Part shown: piece after piece, positions 36,498 to 45,110 of the stretch
How the letters are laid out: each line of letters starts with the position of its first letter
Position numbering within the stretch: position 1 is the first letter of the stretch
Assembly: GCF_003148475.1 (NCBI RefSeq)
Contig: NZ_QGGG01000001.1
Location: 434,001 to 498,000 of the forward strand
DNA length: 64,000 nt
DNA from: Pseudaminobacter salicylatoxidans
Lineage (GTDB): Bacteria; Pseudomonadota; Alphaproteobacteria; Rhizobiales; Rhizobiaceae
Direction: 5' to 3'
Notes under the pieces: model-generated
Seen by the model: only the letters and a program-made list of their open reading frames with translations
The model's database searches: none
What the model was told of the DNA's origin: nothing
Translations under genes and position numbers: made by a program

Positions 36498-37568
36498 GTG
36501 AAACTGGGTTTCGCAGCAACCATTGGAATTTTTTGTGCCGTGGCGGCCCCTGCCGTGCCGGCAAATGCCGCCGACTTCGACACGGTTCTGGAGAAGGCAA
36601 AGGCTGAGGGAAGCGTGGTCGTGCGGGTGACCAATCCGAGCTCGCCCGAAACTCACGCCGCGCTGGAAAAAGCATTCAACGAGCGCTTCGGCACCTCGAT
36701 CAGGATCGAGTGGACGCCGCAGGGCGCGCCGCAGACGAATGCCCGCGTCATCGCCGAGGCAGGCGGCGGCACGGGTTCCGTCGACCTGATCGGGCTGGGA
36801 AGCGCGGAAGATGTCGAGGCATTGCGCAGCCGCGGGCTGGTCAAGGAATATCCGTGGGCGGATGTGTTCGGCAAGGAACTTCCTGGCATCGCAGAGGCTG
36901 TCGATGAAGTCATTCCCGACCTGCGCGGCGCTACGTTCAATCTGCTTGACGCCGTTTACGGCCTCGGATGGAACACCGGCCTGATCAAGACCGAAGAAGT
37001 GCCTTCGACGACCGCCGACCTGCTCGACCCCAAGTGGAACAGCAAGATCGCCCTCAACGCCTTCTTCCTCAATCCGCTGCCGACGATCGCCTATGTGATC
37101 GGTCAGGACGAGATGCTCGACTACGCAAAAAAGCTCGTCGAGAACAAGCCGATCCTGCAGCGCGGCAGCCCGGTGGTGATGCAGGCTGTCTCCGTCGGTC
37201 AGGCGCCGCTTGGCATTATCACCTATCATGGTGCGGTCGCCGCGAAGAAGAAAGGGCAGCCGGTCGATTTCAAGCTCTTCTCGGATTACGTCATGGTCTA
37301 TCAGGGCTACATCTACGTACCGGAGAACGCCCCGCATCCGAATGCGGCCCGCCTGTTCACCGCATGGCTCACCACCGAGGGCTCGAAGGTCGCGGAACAG
37401 TTCGAGGCGATGCCGCGGCTTGCCGACAAGGACTCCGAGATCGCGAAGCTCGTGGCGGAGGCGGAAAAGGCCGGCGCGAAGCTGGCAACCCCGACATCCC
37501 TCGAGGAGATCGCAGCCCAGGATCAGTTGCGCGACCAACTGACGAAGCTGCTTACCGCCGGCAACTGA
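36498..37568 (+). CDS. ABC substrate-binding protein (iron(III)/polyamine-type family)
   Basis: The GTG at 36498 is seven bases after GGAGGA. The 356-residue product has a Sec signal peptide (ending VPANAA-DF) and the type II binding-protein fold: VLEKAKAEGSVVVRVTNPSSPE, AEAGGGTGSVDLIGLGSAEDVEAL and GITYHGAVAAKKKGQP-like segments. This class includes FbpA and related proteins that bind metals, phosphonates or organic acids. Given the setting, an organic acid ligand is as likely as iron. Confidence 0.8.
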   Translation: MKLGFAATIGIFCAVAAPAVPANAADFDTVLEKAKAEGSVVVRVTNPSSPETHAALEKAFNERFGTSIRIEWTPQGAPQTNARVIAEAGGGTGSVDLIGLGSAEDVEALRSRGLVKEYPWADVFGKELPGIAEAVDEVIPDLRGATFNLLDAVYGLGWNTGLIKTEEVPSTTADLLDPKWNSKIALNAFFLNPLPTIAYVIGQDEMLDYAKKLVENKPILQRGSPVVMQAVSVGQAPLGIITYHGAVAAKKKGQPVDFKLFSDYVMVYQGYIYVPENAPHPNAARLFTAWLTTEGSKVAEQFEAMPRLADKDSEIAKLVAEAEKAGAKLATPTSLEEIAAQDQLRDQLTKLLTAGN

Positions 37569-37632
37569 TAGCCTCCACCTGCCGGGCGGATGCTCCGTTG
37601 CTGGCTCGACCTTTCCTTTGACGTAGAATTTG

Positions 37633-38739
37633 ATGTTAGCAATAGAGCATATCGAAAAGACCTATGCTGCCCGCAAGGGCAGCCATCCCGTGCGTGCGCT
37701 TCGTGGCGTGAGCTTCGAAGTTGCACGGGGGGATTTCTTTGCCTTGCTGGGGCCCAGTGGCTGCGGCAAGACCACGATCCTGCAGTCGATCGCGGGTCTG
37801 GAGACGCCCGATTCCGGCACCATCCGGATCGGAGATCGACCCGTATTCGATGCGGCGAATTCGGTCTTTCTTACCGCCAGCCAGCGCATGCTGGGCATGG
37901 TGTTTCAGTCCTATGCGATCTGGCCGCATATGACCGTCTTCGACAATGTGGCGTTTCCGCTGGTGCACGGCCGCGACCGCAAGCCCCGCGAAGAAGTGCG
38001 CAAGCGCGTCATGGCGGCGCTCGCACGCGTCAAGCTCGAGAGCTTCGCCGATCGGCTCGCGCCGCATCTCAGCGGCGGGCAGCAGCAGCGCGTCGCCATT
38101 GCCCGTGCGATCGTCCACGAGCCACGCCTGCTTCTTCTCGACGAGCCCTTGAGCAATCTGGATGCAAGGCTGCGCGATACGATGCGCGAGGAGCTGCGCC
38201 AGATCGTCAAGTCCCTCGGCATCACGACGATCTTCGTGACGCACGATCAGGTGGAAGCCATGGGCATGGCGGATCGCATCGCGGTGATCAACCAGGGCGA
38301 GATCATGCAGATCGGTTCGCCTTCGGACGTCTATTTCAGCCCGCGAAACGCTTTTGTGGCAAACTTTGTCGGGCGCAGCAACACGATCACCGGCAAGGTG
38401 ACGTCGATCGAACGCTCGGGCGGACAAACCCTACGCAGGGTGGCAACGCCGATCGGCGAAATCTGCAGCACGGCGGATTCCGAGGTGAAGGCGGGAGAAA
38501 AAGCCCTTTGCATTATCCGCCCGCAGGCGTTTTCAGCGTTCGCCGCCGGCGGCGAGGAAAATATCTTCGAGGGTGCGCTGACCGGGCAAACATTTCTCGG
38601 CGACTTCATCGACGCGACCATTGCCGTTGGCGACACGCAGCTCTGCGCTGTCTTCAATTCCTATGACAAGACGCCGCCCGGCTCGACGATCCGTCTGACG
38701 GTGCCGTTCGATCGTTGCGTCATCGTGCCGGCAGATTGA
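37633..38739 (+). CDS. ABC ATPase (FbpC/PotA type)
   Basis: A 368-residue ATPase with Walker A GPSGCGKTT, signature LSGGQQQRVAIARAI, Walker B LLLLDEPLSNLDARLRD and H-loop FVTHDQVEAMGMADRI. It has a C-terminal TOBE-like regulatory domain (about 250-368). It starts at ATG 37633, 64 bases after the binding-protein gene, and the permease gene follows after 5 bases. Confidence 0.92.
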   Translation: MLAIEHIEKTYAARKGSHPVRALRGVSFEVARGDFFALLGPSGCGKTTILQSIAGLETPDSGTIRIGDRPVFDAANSVFLTASQRMLGMVFQSYAIWPHMTVFDNVAFPLVHGRDRKPREEVRKRVMAALARVKLESFADRLAPHLSGGQQQRVAIARAIVHEPRLLLLDEPLSNLDARLRDTMREELRQIVKSLGITTIFVTHDQVEAMGMADRIAVINQGEIMQIGSPSDVYFSPRNAFVANFVGRSNTITGKVTSIERSGGQTLRRVATPIGEICSTADSEVKAGEKALCIIRPQAFSAFAAGGEENIFEGALTGQTFLGDFIDATIAVGDTQLCAVFNSYDKTPPGSTIRLTVPFDRCVIVPAD

Positions 38740-38744
38740 CCGAC

Positions 38745-40475
38745 ATGGCCATCCAGACCACCTCGCCCGCCCGGCCCCGCCCGCGCGCAGCCTCATCGGG
38801 ACCATCGCGACTGGCTCTGTCCGTCGCGCTTCTCGTCATAGCCTGCCTTGTCCTCGGACCGCTCCTGATCCTGTTGCGAACGGCCTTGACGCCGCCGGAC
38901 ACGTTTCCGCTCGACGGGTGGGAATTCACCTTCGATAACTTCAGGACGATCCTGGCAAGTTCGGAGCTTCCGACGCTTCTGCTGAACACGGCTGTCTATG
39001 CCTTCGGCAGCATCATCATCGGCCTGGTGATGGCCGCGTGGCTCGCCTGGCTGGTCGAGCGTACCGATATGCCGGGCCGAACGTTCATTCGGATCGCGCT
39101 GTTCACCTGGATGGCGGTGCCGCCGGTCATTCTCGGCTTCGGGTGGATTCTGCTCATCAACCCCGGCAACGGCATTCTCAACGCGCTATGGAGCTTCTTT
39201 ACCGGAGAAGCCGGCCCGCTGACGATCTATTCCATGTGGGCGTTGATCTTCATCACCGGCGTCAGCGTCACGCCGACCGCCTTCGTGATGATCGGCGGCC
39301 TGTTCCGCAACATGGACCCGCAGCTTGAGACCGCCGGGTTCGTGCATGGCGGCGGCAGATGGGCGGTCGCGCGACGCATCGTCATCCCGCTGCTGATGCC
39401 GGGCCTGCTCTCGGTGGCGATCTACGTGTTCATCGCGGTCGTGCAAGCCTTCGAACTCCCGCTGATCGTGGGGCTGACCGCCCGCATTCCCGTGCTCAGC
39501 ACGCGCATCTACCTTCTCTCGACCCCCGATGTCGGTGTTCCGAACTACGGCCTTTCGGCTGCCTTCGGCATTCTCCTGCTGATGATCGCCTGCCTGCTCA
39601 TGCTGCTTTATTTCCGTGTCATCGGGGCCGGTGAAAAATACAAGGTCGTTACCGGAAAGGCCTTCCATCCGCGCCGCGTGCATCTCGGCCCCTGGGCCGT
39701 ACCGGCGTTCGCACTTTCAGCGGTGCTTGTATTTCTCATGGTCATGCCGCTGCTGGTGCTGTTCTGGACCAGCTTCCTGCGCTTCTACGAACTGCCGACC
39801 TTCGACGCTCTGACCCGCATGTCGCTCGATACCTACCGGGAGGTGCTTGGCCGCACCGCCGTGCGCTCCGCGATCTTGAATACGGTCATACTGGTCTTTG
39901 TCAGCAGCATCGCCACCATGGCGCTGGCGTCGGTCGTGAGCTGGCTGGCGACGCGCGGACAGGGCTGGCTGGCGCGCGCGCTCGACGTGATGTCGTTCTC
40001 TCCGATGGCGATCCCGCCGATCGTCATGGCGATGGCCATTCTGTTGCTCTATCTGCGCACGCCTCTCTATGGCTCGGTGATGATCCTCATCATCGGGCAC
40101 ATCACGATCTATCTGGCCTTCGCCACGCGCACCATGTCCAGCGCGCTGGTGCAGTTGCACAAGGAACTGTCGGACGCCGCCATGGTTTGCGGCGCGGGCT
40201 GGTGGACCACGCTGAGGCGGATCGTCCTGCCGCTCGTCTGGCCCCAGTTGCTCAATGGCTGGATCTGGGTTCTGGCGCACAGCGCGCGCGACCTCACGAT
40301 CCCGTTGCTCTTGATGACGAACAAGAACATGGTGATGTCCACCGTCATGTGGACGCTCTGGGACGTGCCCGACCTGCCGGGAGCCGCCGCGCTTTCGACC
40401 CTGCTCGTGCTGGCCTTGCTGCTGATCGTGGTTCCCATCCAGCTCTGGATCGCGCGCGCATCGGAGCGAAGGTAG
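38745..40475 (+). CDS. Two-domain ABC permease (FbpB type)
   Basis: ATG 38745 gives 576 residues with about 12 membrane spans in two homologous halves, each with an EAA loop: ETAGFVHGGGRWAVARRIVIPLLMPGL and DAAMVCGAGWWTTLRRIVLPLVWPQL. This internal duplication is usual for iron(III)-type permeases. It completes a three-gene importer with motif copy C upstream. Confidence 0.92.
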   Translation: MAIQTTSPARPRPRAASSGPSRLALSVALLVIACLVLGPLLILLRTALTPPDTFPLDGWEFTFDNFRTILASSELPTLLLNTAVYAFGSIIIGLVMAAWLAWLVERTDMPGRTFIRIALFTWMAVPPVILGFGWILLINPGNGILNALWSFFTGEAGPLTIYSMWALIFITGVSVTPTAFVMIGGLFRNMDPQLETAGFVHGGGRWAVARRIVIPLLMPGLLSVAIYVFIAVVQAFELPLIVGLTARIPVLSTRIYLLSTPDVGVPNYGLSAAFGILLLMIACLLMLLYFRVIGAGEKYKVVTGKAFHPRRVHLGPWAVPAFALSAVLVFLMVMPLLVLFWTSFLRFYELPTFDALTRMSLDTYREVLGRTAVRSAILNTVILVFVSSIATMALASVVSWLATRGQGWLARALDVMSFSPMAIPPIVMAMAILLLYLRTPLYGSVMILIIGHITIYLAFATRTMSSALVQLHKELSDAAMVCGAGWWTTLRRIVLPLVWPQLLNGWIWVLAHSARDLTIPLLLMTNKNMVMSTVMWTLWDVPDLPGAAALSTLLVLALLLIVVPIQLWIARASERR

Positions 40476-40584
40476 GCCGGCAAGCGGGACCGTCGCACGG
40501 CGGTGGGTCCCGAACCTGAAAGCATCCTTCCAAACATGGAGCCTGATGACATTCTCCCTAACCGTCATCAGGCCCTGTCTGTTT

Positions 40585-40626
40585 GCTTAAGCATGATCTT
40601 TTCCGAAAACCGTTTTCCGGTTTTCG
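40585..40626. repeat. Fragment of a Rhizobiales palindromic intergenic repeat
   Basis: AAGCATGATCTTTTCCGAAA followed by ACCG matches one half of an element I know as very frequent between genes of Mesorhizobium, Brucella and relatives. In the full element that half is mirrored around an ACCGGTTCC-like centre. Here the right half is replaced by a local hairpin: CGAAAACCG-ttttc-CGGTTTTCG, 9-base perfect arms, 40604-40626. Identification is from memory, and copy number was not checked. Confidence 0.5.
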
Positions 40627-40646
40627 CCGACGCCATCCGGTCGCTA

Positions 40647-40662
40647 GTCTCTTTGGACGATT
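40647..40662 (+). promoter_or_regulatory. Shared motif copy D (GTCT-CTTT-GGAC-GATT)
   Basis: It lies 51 bases upstream of the enoyl-CoA hydratase start. It shares the wider block CATCCGG-CGCTAGTC with copy E at 48747, which extends the similarity well beyond the core. Confidence 0.5.
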
Positions 40663-40712
40663 GCCCGCTTCGGATGCCTTCATAGATTGGCGGCAGGACA
40701 AAAGGATGGGCA

Positions 40713-41609
40713 ATGAGCGATCTGGTCGAGCCGCGGACGGCTGAAATCACCTACGAGACCGACACACCTGTCGACTATCGGGCCGATGGCGCAATCGCTT
40801 GGATCACGATGAACCGCCCCGCCTACAACAATGCCCAGAACTCCCAGATGACCTATGCGCTCGATGACGCCTTCAGGCGCGCCGTCGATGACGACGCGAT
40901 CAAGGTCATCATCCTTCGCGGCGCGGGCAAGCACTTCTCGGCCGGGCACGACATCGGCTCGCCGGGCCGGGACGTCGACAAGAGCTTCGAGCGGCGGCTG
41001 ATGTGGGCCGACCATGTGAACAAGCCTGCGGCCGAAATGCTCTACACGCGCGAGCACGAAGTCTATCTCGGCATGTGCCGGCGCTGGCGCGACATACCGA
41101 AACCGACGATCGCGCTGGTGCAGGGCGCCTGCATCGCCGGAGGCCTGATGCTCGCCTGGGTCTGCGATTTCATCATCGCTTCGGAAGACGCCTTCTTCCA
41201 GGACCCCGTGGTGCGCATGGGCATTCCGGGCGTGGAATATTTCGCCCACGCCTTCGAGCTTCCGCCGCGCATCGCCAAGGAATTCCTGCTGCTGGGCGAG
41301 CGCATGACGGCGAGCCGTGCCGAGCAGTTCGGCATGGTCAATCAAATGGTCGCGCGCGAAGACCTCGAACAGGCAGGGCGCACTATGGCAGAAAAGCTGG
41401 CAGCCTATCCCCGGCTGGGCCTCTGGCTCGGCAAGCAGGCGATCAACCATGTCGAGGATCTGCGCGGCAAACGAACGGCCATGGACGCCCACTATCACAT
41501 GCACCACTTCGCGCATGCGCAGAACGACCTGACCACCGGCGACAGGCTGGGCGGCCAGGACGCGAAAAGCATGGCCGCTGCAAACAAGAAGCAGGCCGGT
41601 GTCTCCTGA
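40713..41609 (+). CDS. Enoyl-CoA hydratase/isomerase (crotonase) family protein
   Basis: A 298-residue crotonase. The first oxyanion-hole strand is HFSAGHDIGSPGRD and the second is GACIAGGLMLAWVCDFIIASEDAFFQDPVVRMGIPG. The usual catalytic Glu position after 'FQDP' is not obviously conserved, so it could be a hydratase, an isomerase or a hydrolase. It heads the operon with two acyl-CoA dehydrogenases and has motif copy D upstream. Confidence 0.85.
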   Translation: MSDLVEPRTAEITYETDTPVDYRADGAIAWITMNRPAYNNAQNSQMTYALDDAFRRAVDDDAIKVIILRGAGKHFSAGHDIGSPGRDVDKSFERRLMWADHVNKPAAEMLYTREHEVYLGMCRRWRDIPKPTIALVQGACIAGGLMLAWVCDFIIASEDAFFQDPVVRMGIPGVEYFAHAFELPPRIAKEFLLLGERMTASRAEQFGMVNQMVAREDLEQAGRTMAEKLAAYPRLGLWLGKQAINHVEDLRGKRTAMDAHYHMHHFAHAQNDLTTGDRLGGQDAKSMAAANKKQAGVS

Positions 41610-41654
41610 CGCCCCTGCCCCAGCAAAAAGAATATACCTACGGGACGCACGCGC

Positions 41655-42818
41655 GTGGACTTGACCTATAGCCCCGACCAGAAACGCTTCCGCCATGAGG
41701 TCCGCTCATGGATGGAAGCGCATGTTCCCTCCCTTCCCCTCCCCTCCTTCGACGCGTCACGGGAAGGATTCGAAGCCCATCGCGAATGGGAGCGCACCTT
41801 GAGCCAAGGGCGCTGGGGCATGGTGACCTGGCCCGAAACCTATGGCGGGCGCGGCCTCGACCTCATCCAGTGGCTGATCTTCGAGGAGGAATATTATCGG
41901 GCCGGTGCGCCGCTGCGCGTCAACCAAAACGGCATCTTCCTGCTCGGGCCGACATTGATGGAATACGGCACGCCGGAACAAAAGGCGCGCTTCCTGACGG
42001 CCATGGCCTCCGGCGACGAGATCTGGGCGCAGGCCTGGTCCGAGCCGCAGGCCGGCAGCGATCTTGCAGCAGTCAAGTCGAGCGCCGTGCGCGACGGAGA
42101 CGACTACGTGCTGAAGGGCCACAAGATCTGGTCCTCGCGCGCGGTGTTCGCCGACTGGGCCTTCGGCCTTTTCCGCACCGATCCAGCCTCCCAGCGCCAC
42201 AAGGGGCTCTCGCTGGTCTTCTTCCCGCTGGATGCTCCCGGCGTTCGCGTTCAGCCCATAGCGCAAATCGACGGAGAAACCGGTTTCGCCGAGATCTTCC
42301 TCGAGGACGTCCGCGTCCCCGCCTTCAACCGGCTGGGCGGAGAGGGCGAAGGCTGGACCATCTGCATGGCGACGGCCGGCTTCGAACGCGGCCTGATGCT
42401 GCGCTCGCCCGCACGGTTTCAGGTTGCCGCGCGCAAGCTCGTCGATCTCTACAAGGCCCACGAACACGAGGTGGAGCCCTCGGTGCGCGAGGCGGTGTTG
42501 CGGAGCTGGATGGATACGGAGGCCTATGCGCTTTCGATCTACAGCACAGCGTCGCGACTGGCTGCCGGCGGTCATATCGGCGCCGAGGCAAGCACCAACA
42601 AGATATTCTGGTCCGAGATGGACATAGCCCTGCATAAGGCGGCTTTGTCCATCCTCGGCGCGCGCGCCGAATTGCTGCGCAGCGCGCCGGAAGCCGGCGA
42701 CATCGGCAGATGGCTGGACGGCTACTTCTTCTCGCTTGCGGGACCGATCTACGCCGGCTCGAACGAGATACAGCGCAACATTATCGCCGAGCGCATGCTT
42801 GGCCTTCCGCGGGCGTGA
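41655..42818 (+). CDS. Acyl-CoA dehydrogenase, probable catalytic subunit of a heteromer
   Basis: GTG 41655 gives 387 residues with the complete acyl-CoA dehydrogenase fold ([37 protein letters not shown]-binding region). The C-terminal YEGT-type catalytic Glu is replaced (PIYAGSNEIQRN). Instead Glu244 in AGFERG sits where isovaleryl- and long-chain-type dehydrogenases keep their base. The next gene encodes a second dehydrogenase, as in the alpha2-beta2 enzymes of steroid and alicyclic acid degraders. It oxidises an acyl-CoA to an enoyl-CoA. Confidence 0.85.
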   Translation: MDLTYSPDQKRFRHEVRSWMEAHVPSLPLPSFDASREGFEAHREWERTLSQGRWGMVTWPETYGGRGLDLIQWLIFEEEYYRAGAPLRVNQNGIFLLGPTLMEYGTPEQKARFLTAMASGDEIWAQAWSEPQAGSDLAAVKSSAVRDGDDYVLKGHKIWSSRAVFADWAFGLFRTDPASQRHKGLSLVFFPLDAPGVRVQPIAQIDGETGFAEIFLEDVRVPAFNRLGGEGEGWTICMATAGFERGLMLRSPARFQVAARKLVDLYKAHEHEVEPSVREAVLRSWMDTEAYALSIYSTASRLAAGGHIGAEASTNKIFWSEMDIALHKAALSILGARAELLRSAPEAGDIGRWLDGYFFSLAGPIYAGSNEIQRNIIAERMLGLPRA

Positions 42819-42822
42819 GACC

Positions 42823-43887
42823 ATGGATTTCCGTTTCACCGAAGAACAGGAGATGACAGCCGGCGTGGTGCGCGACCTGCTTGCCGATCTCTGCCAGCCC
42901 GCCGATCTCCGCCGGCTCATGGAGTCGGGCGATGCGCGCGACGCGAACCGTTGGGAAAAGATCAGCGAGATGGGCCTGGCGGGCGCACTTGTCGGCGAGG
43001 AGATCGGCGGCCTTGGTTTGCGTCCGGTCGATTTCGTGCTGGTCGCGGAAGCTTGCGGCTATGCCTGCCTTCCCGAGCCACTGGTCGAGAATGCCGGCAT
43101 CGCCTTGCCGCTCCTTGCTTCGCTTACGCAGACCGGGACGACGCGCTTCGTGGTCGAACGCGCACTCGCCGGGGAAATCACCGTAGCACTCGGGCATTCC
43201 GCCAATCCCTTCATTGCCGATGCCGACACGGCCGGCGCCCTGCTCATCGAGCGCGACAGTGCCCTGCACCTCGTCTCGCCAGGGGACGTGCATCTGAGTT
43301 TGCAGCCCAGCATCGATCCGTTCCGGCGACTGTTCACGGCCGAAGGCGGGCTGAGCGAGGCAACGCGAGTTGCGGGAAACGACGAAGCCGCAGCAAAGCT
43401 GGCGTCAGCGCTCGACCGGGGCGCGCTTTTCACGGCGGCGCAGTTGCTCGGCATCGCCCAGCGCTGCGTCGATCTGGCGGTCGCCTATGCCAGGGAACGC
43501 CAGCAGTTCGGCAAGCCCATCGGCACCTATCAGGCCGTCAAGCACCAGCTTGCCACGGCGCAGGTGAAGATCGAATTCGCCAGGCCGGTCCTGTATGCTG
43601 CCGCGGCGACGATCGACCATGCCGACCGCTATTCGCGCGCGCGCATTTCCCACGCCAAGCTCGTCGCGTCGGAGGCCGCCGACGTCGCCGCGCGCACAGC
43701 GATACAGGTGCATGGCGCCATGGGATATTCCTGGGAGGTGGACGTCCACTTCTTCCTGAAACGGGCCATCGCCCTGACCAACTGGTGGGGTGGCCCTGCT
43801 TTCCATCGCGGCCGCATTGCAGAGCGCGTGCTGAACGGCGAACTCGGACCGGAGCATACATTCACGCACGCGGCCGCAGATGCCTGA
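42823..43887 (+). CDS. Acyl-CoA dehydrogenase, probable partner subunit
   Basis: ATG 42823 lies four bases after the previous stop. The 354-residue protein is a short acyl-CoA dehydrogenase (MDFRFTEEQEMTAGVVRDLL, QLLGIAQRCVDLAVAYARERQQFGKPIGTYQAVKHQLA, QVHGAMGYSWEVDVHFFLKR). It has a weakly conserved middle domain and no YEGT-type Glu (WWGGPAFHRG). This suits the non-catalytic half of a heterotetramer with the gene upstream. Confidence 0.82.
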   Translation: MDFRFTEEQEMTAGVVRDLLADLCQPADLRRLMESGDARDANRWEKISEMGLAGALVGEEIGGLGLRPVDFVLVAEACGYACLPEPLVENAGIALPLLASLTQTGTTRFVVERALAGEITVALGHSANPFIADADTAGALLIERDSALHLVSPGDVHLSLQPSIDPFRRLFTAEGGLSEATRVAGNDEAAAKLASALDRGALFTAAQLLGIAQRCVDLAVAYARERQQFGKPIGTYQAVKHQLATAQVKIEFARPVLYAAAATIDHADRYSRARISHAKLVASEAADVAARTAIQVHGAMGYSWEVDVHFFLKRAIALTNWWGGPAFHRGRIAERVLNGELGPEHTFTHAAADA

Positions 43888-43951
43888 AGCCTATATCGTC
43901 GATGGCGCCCCAATCCCTTTCGGTCGCCAGAAAGCAGGTCGAACGCAGTGA
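43880..43951 (+). pseudogene. Possible thiolase N-terminal remnant
   Basis: Overlapping the end of the dehydrogenase gene (ATGCCTGA), a 23-codon frame starts MPEAYIVDGAPIPFGRQ. Thiolases begin in just this way (M.EAYIVDA.RTPFGR), but the frame then stops at 43949. It may be the surviving start of a deleted thiolase gene; the intact thiolase of the island is on the other strand at 47284. The match is only about 15 residues, so this stays tentative. Confidence 0.4.
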
Positions 43952-43999
43952 GTGGCAGCCGGTAACGGGCAAGGCCACAATCATGGAAAGGCTTTGAGG

Positions 44000-44599
44000 A
44001 TGCCGGTCTATTCCTTTGAAGGTATCGTGCCGGTCGTTGATCCGACGACTTATCTGCATCCGACCGCAGTGCTGATCGGCGACGTCACCATCGGGCCGCG
44101 CTGCTACATCGGACCCGGCGCTTCATTGCGCGGCGATTTCGGGCGGATTACAATCGAAGGGGATAGCAGTATCCAGGACAACTGCACGCTCCATACCGGC
44201 TCCGGGTCGGATTGCATCGTGCAACGCGGAGCAACCATCGGCCATGGCGCGATCCTTCACGGCTGCACGATCGGAACCAACGCGCTGGTGGGAATGAATT
44301 CCGTCATCCTCGACGGTGCGGTCATCGGCGAGGACTGCCTCGTTGCGGCAATGAGCCTCGTGAAGAACGATATGGTGACGGGAGATCGCCAACTGATCAT
44401 CGGCAACCCGGCAAAGCCCGTGCGTGAGCTCGATGAGGAATCCATCCGCTGGCGAAACAATGGCGACGGCGAATATCAGCGCCTCGCCGATCGTTCGCTG
44501 GCCTCGCTGATCGAATGCAAACCGCTGACCCGCGCCGAACCTGATCGGCCCCGCAATGCAGGACAGGCCAAGGCACTCCGGCTGACCGGGAGAAAGTGA
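44000..44599 (+). CDS. Gamma-carbonic-anhydrase-like hexapeptide protein (PaaY/CaiE type)
   Basis: ATG 44000 follows GAGG and gives 199 residues forming a left-handed beta-helix of hexapeptide repeats (VLIGDVTIGPRCYIGPGASLRGDF onward). Metal-ligand His residues appear in CTLHTGSG and TIGHGAILHGCTIG. PaaY in phenylacetate operons is a thioesterase that clears dead-end CoA esters, and CaiE is related. A housekeeping role for CoA-ester pathways fits this position at the end of the operon. Confidence 0.82.
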   Translation: MPVYSFEGIVPVVDPTTYLHPTAVLIGDVTIGPRCYIGPGASLRGDFGRITIEGDSSIQDNCTLHTGSGSDCIVQRGATIGHGAILHGCTIGTNALVGMNSVILDGAVIGEDCLVAAMSLVKNDMVTGDRQLIIGNPAKPVRELDEESIRWRNNGDGEYQRLADRSLASLIECKPLTRAEPDRPRNAGQAKALRLTGRK

Positions 44600-44968
44600 C
44601 CGGCGGCCCTGACCGCCACCTGTCGCGCGCTATCCCATACCAGGGCCCGAGATCGTGAGTTCGGATGATGCGCATCGATCCGCTTGCGCAGGAATGCAAC
44701 AGGCAAAGATGACATCCTGCCGGCGTTTGGACCAGCATTACGAATCCATATCGGGACGGCACTGGTCCGTCGGCAACGCCGTAGCCGACGCGGATAGCTC
44801 CCCTTACCGAAGCATACCCTTCAACGCCGGCTTCATTTGAGCCGGTGTCCGGACCCTCTGGATCCCAATTTGACATCACGCGCAATTTTCAACGCACTGT
44901 CAAATAGTTTGACAGTGCGTTGAATTAATGACATTGTGCCAATACTCAAGGTTTCAAGGGAGGAAGCC
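44600..44968. other. Intergenic region with the LuxR-side promoter
   Basis: These 369 bases hold no ordinary gene. The right-hand part carries the long palindrome at 44888-44924 and a likely promoter reading right (TTGACA at 44909-44914 inside the palindrome). I see nothing in 44600-44880 apart from a distant 7-base inverted repeat (GGACCAG/CTGGTCC). Confidence 0.4.
44888..44924. promoter_or_regulatory. 37-base perfect palindrome overlapping a promoter
   Basis: TTCAACGCACTGTCAAA, a TAG spacer and TTTGACAGTGCGTTGAA form 17-base perfect arms. The right arm supplies a TTGACA -35 box; a -10 box about 17 bases on is weak. No T-run follows, so it is more likely a dimeric or tetrameric repressor operator than a terminator. 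It controls whatever starts at 44969 and/or the LuxR gene at 45111. Confidence 0.6.
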
Positions 44969-45040
44969 ATGGTGACGTCTCTGGAGCGGCCAGGAAACAT
45001 CGACTACCCGGCCCGGCTGTTCCAGTTGCCAATCGCCTAG
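44969..45040 (+). CDS. 23-residue ORF (possible leader or signal peptide) before a LuxR gene
   Basis: ATG 44969 is preceded by an excellent GGGAGG RBS with seven bases of spacing. It opens a 23-codon frame (MVTSLERPGNIDYPARLF, ending QLPIA and TAG), which stops 70 bases before the LuxR-type gene. It has no signal peptide or membrane helix. It may be a leader peptide, a small regulator or the stump of a lost gene. I recognise no family. Confidence 0.4.
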   Translation: MVTSLERPGNIDYPARLFQLPIA

Positions 45041-45110
45041 CTGCCAGAACCCGTACTTCATTTCAGATACTGCACAGCCCAACGTTGTTGCGTTCAGGGG
45101 AGGATCGCGC

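Noticed and set aside
36498-40475. Calling this ABC system an iron(III) importer outright
   Set aside because: The families also transport organic acids, and no iron-regulatory box or iron genes are near; only the family-level name is supported.
40604-40626. Hairpin after the iron-type ABC operon as a terminator
   Set aside because: Perfect stem but no following T-run on either strand; more likely part of the intergenic repeat.
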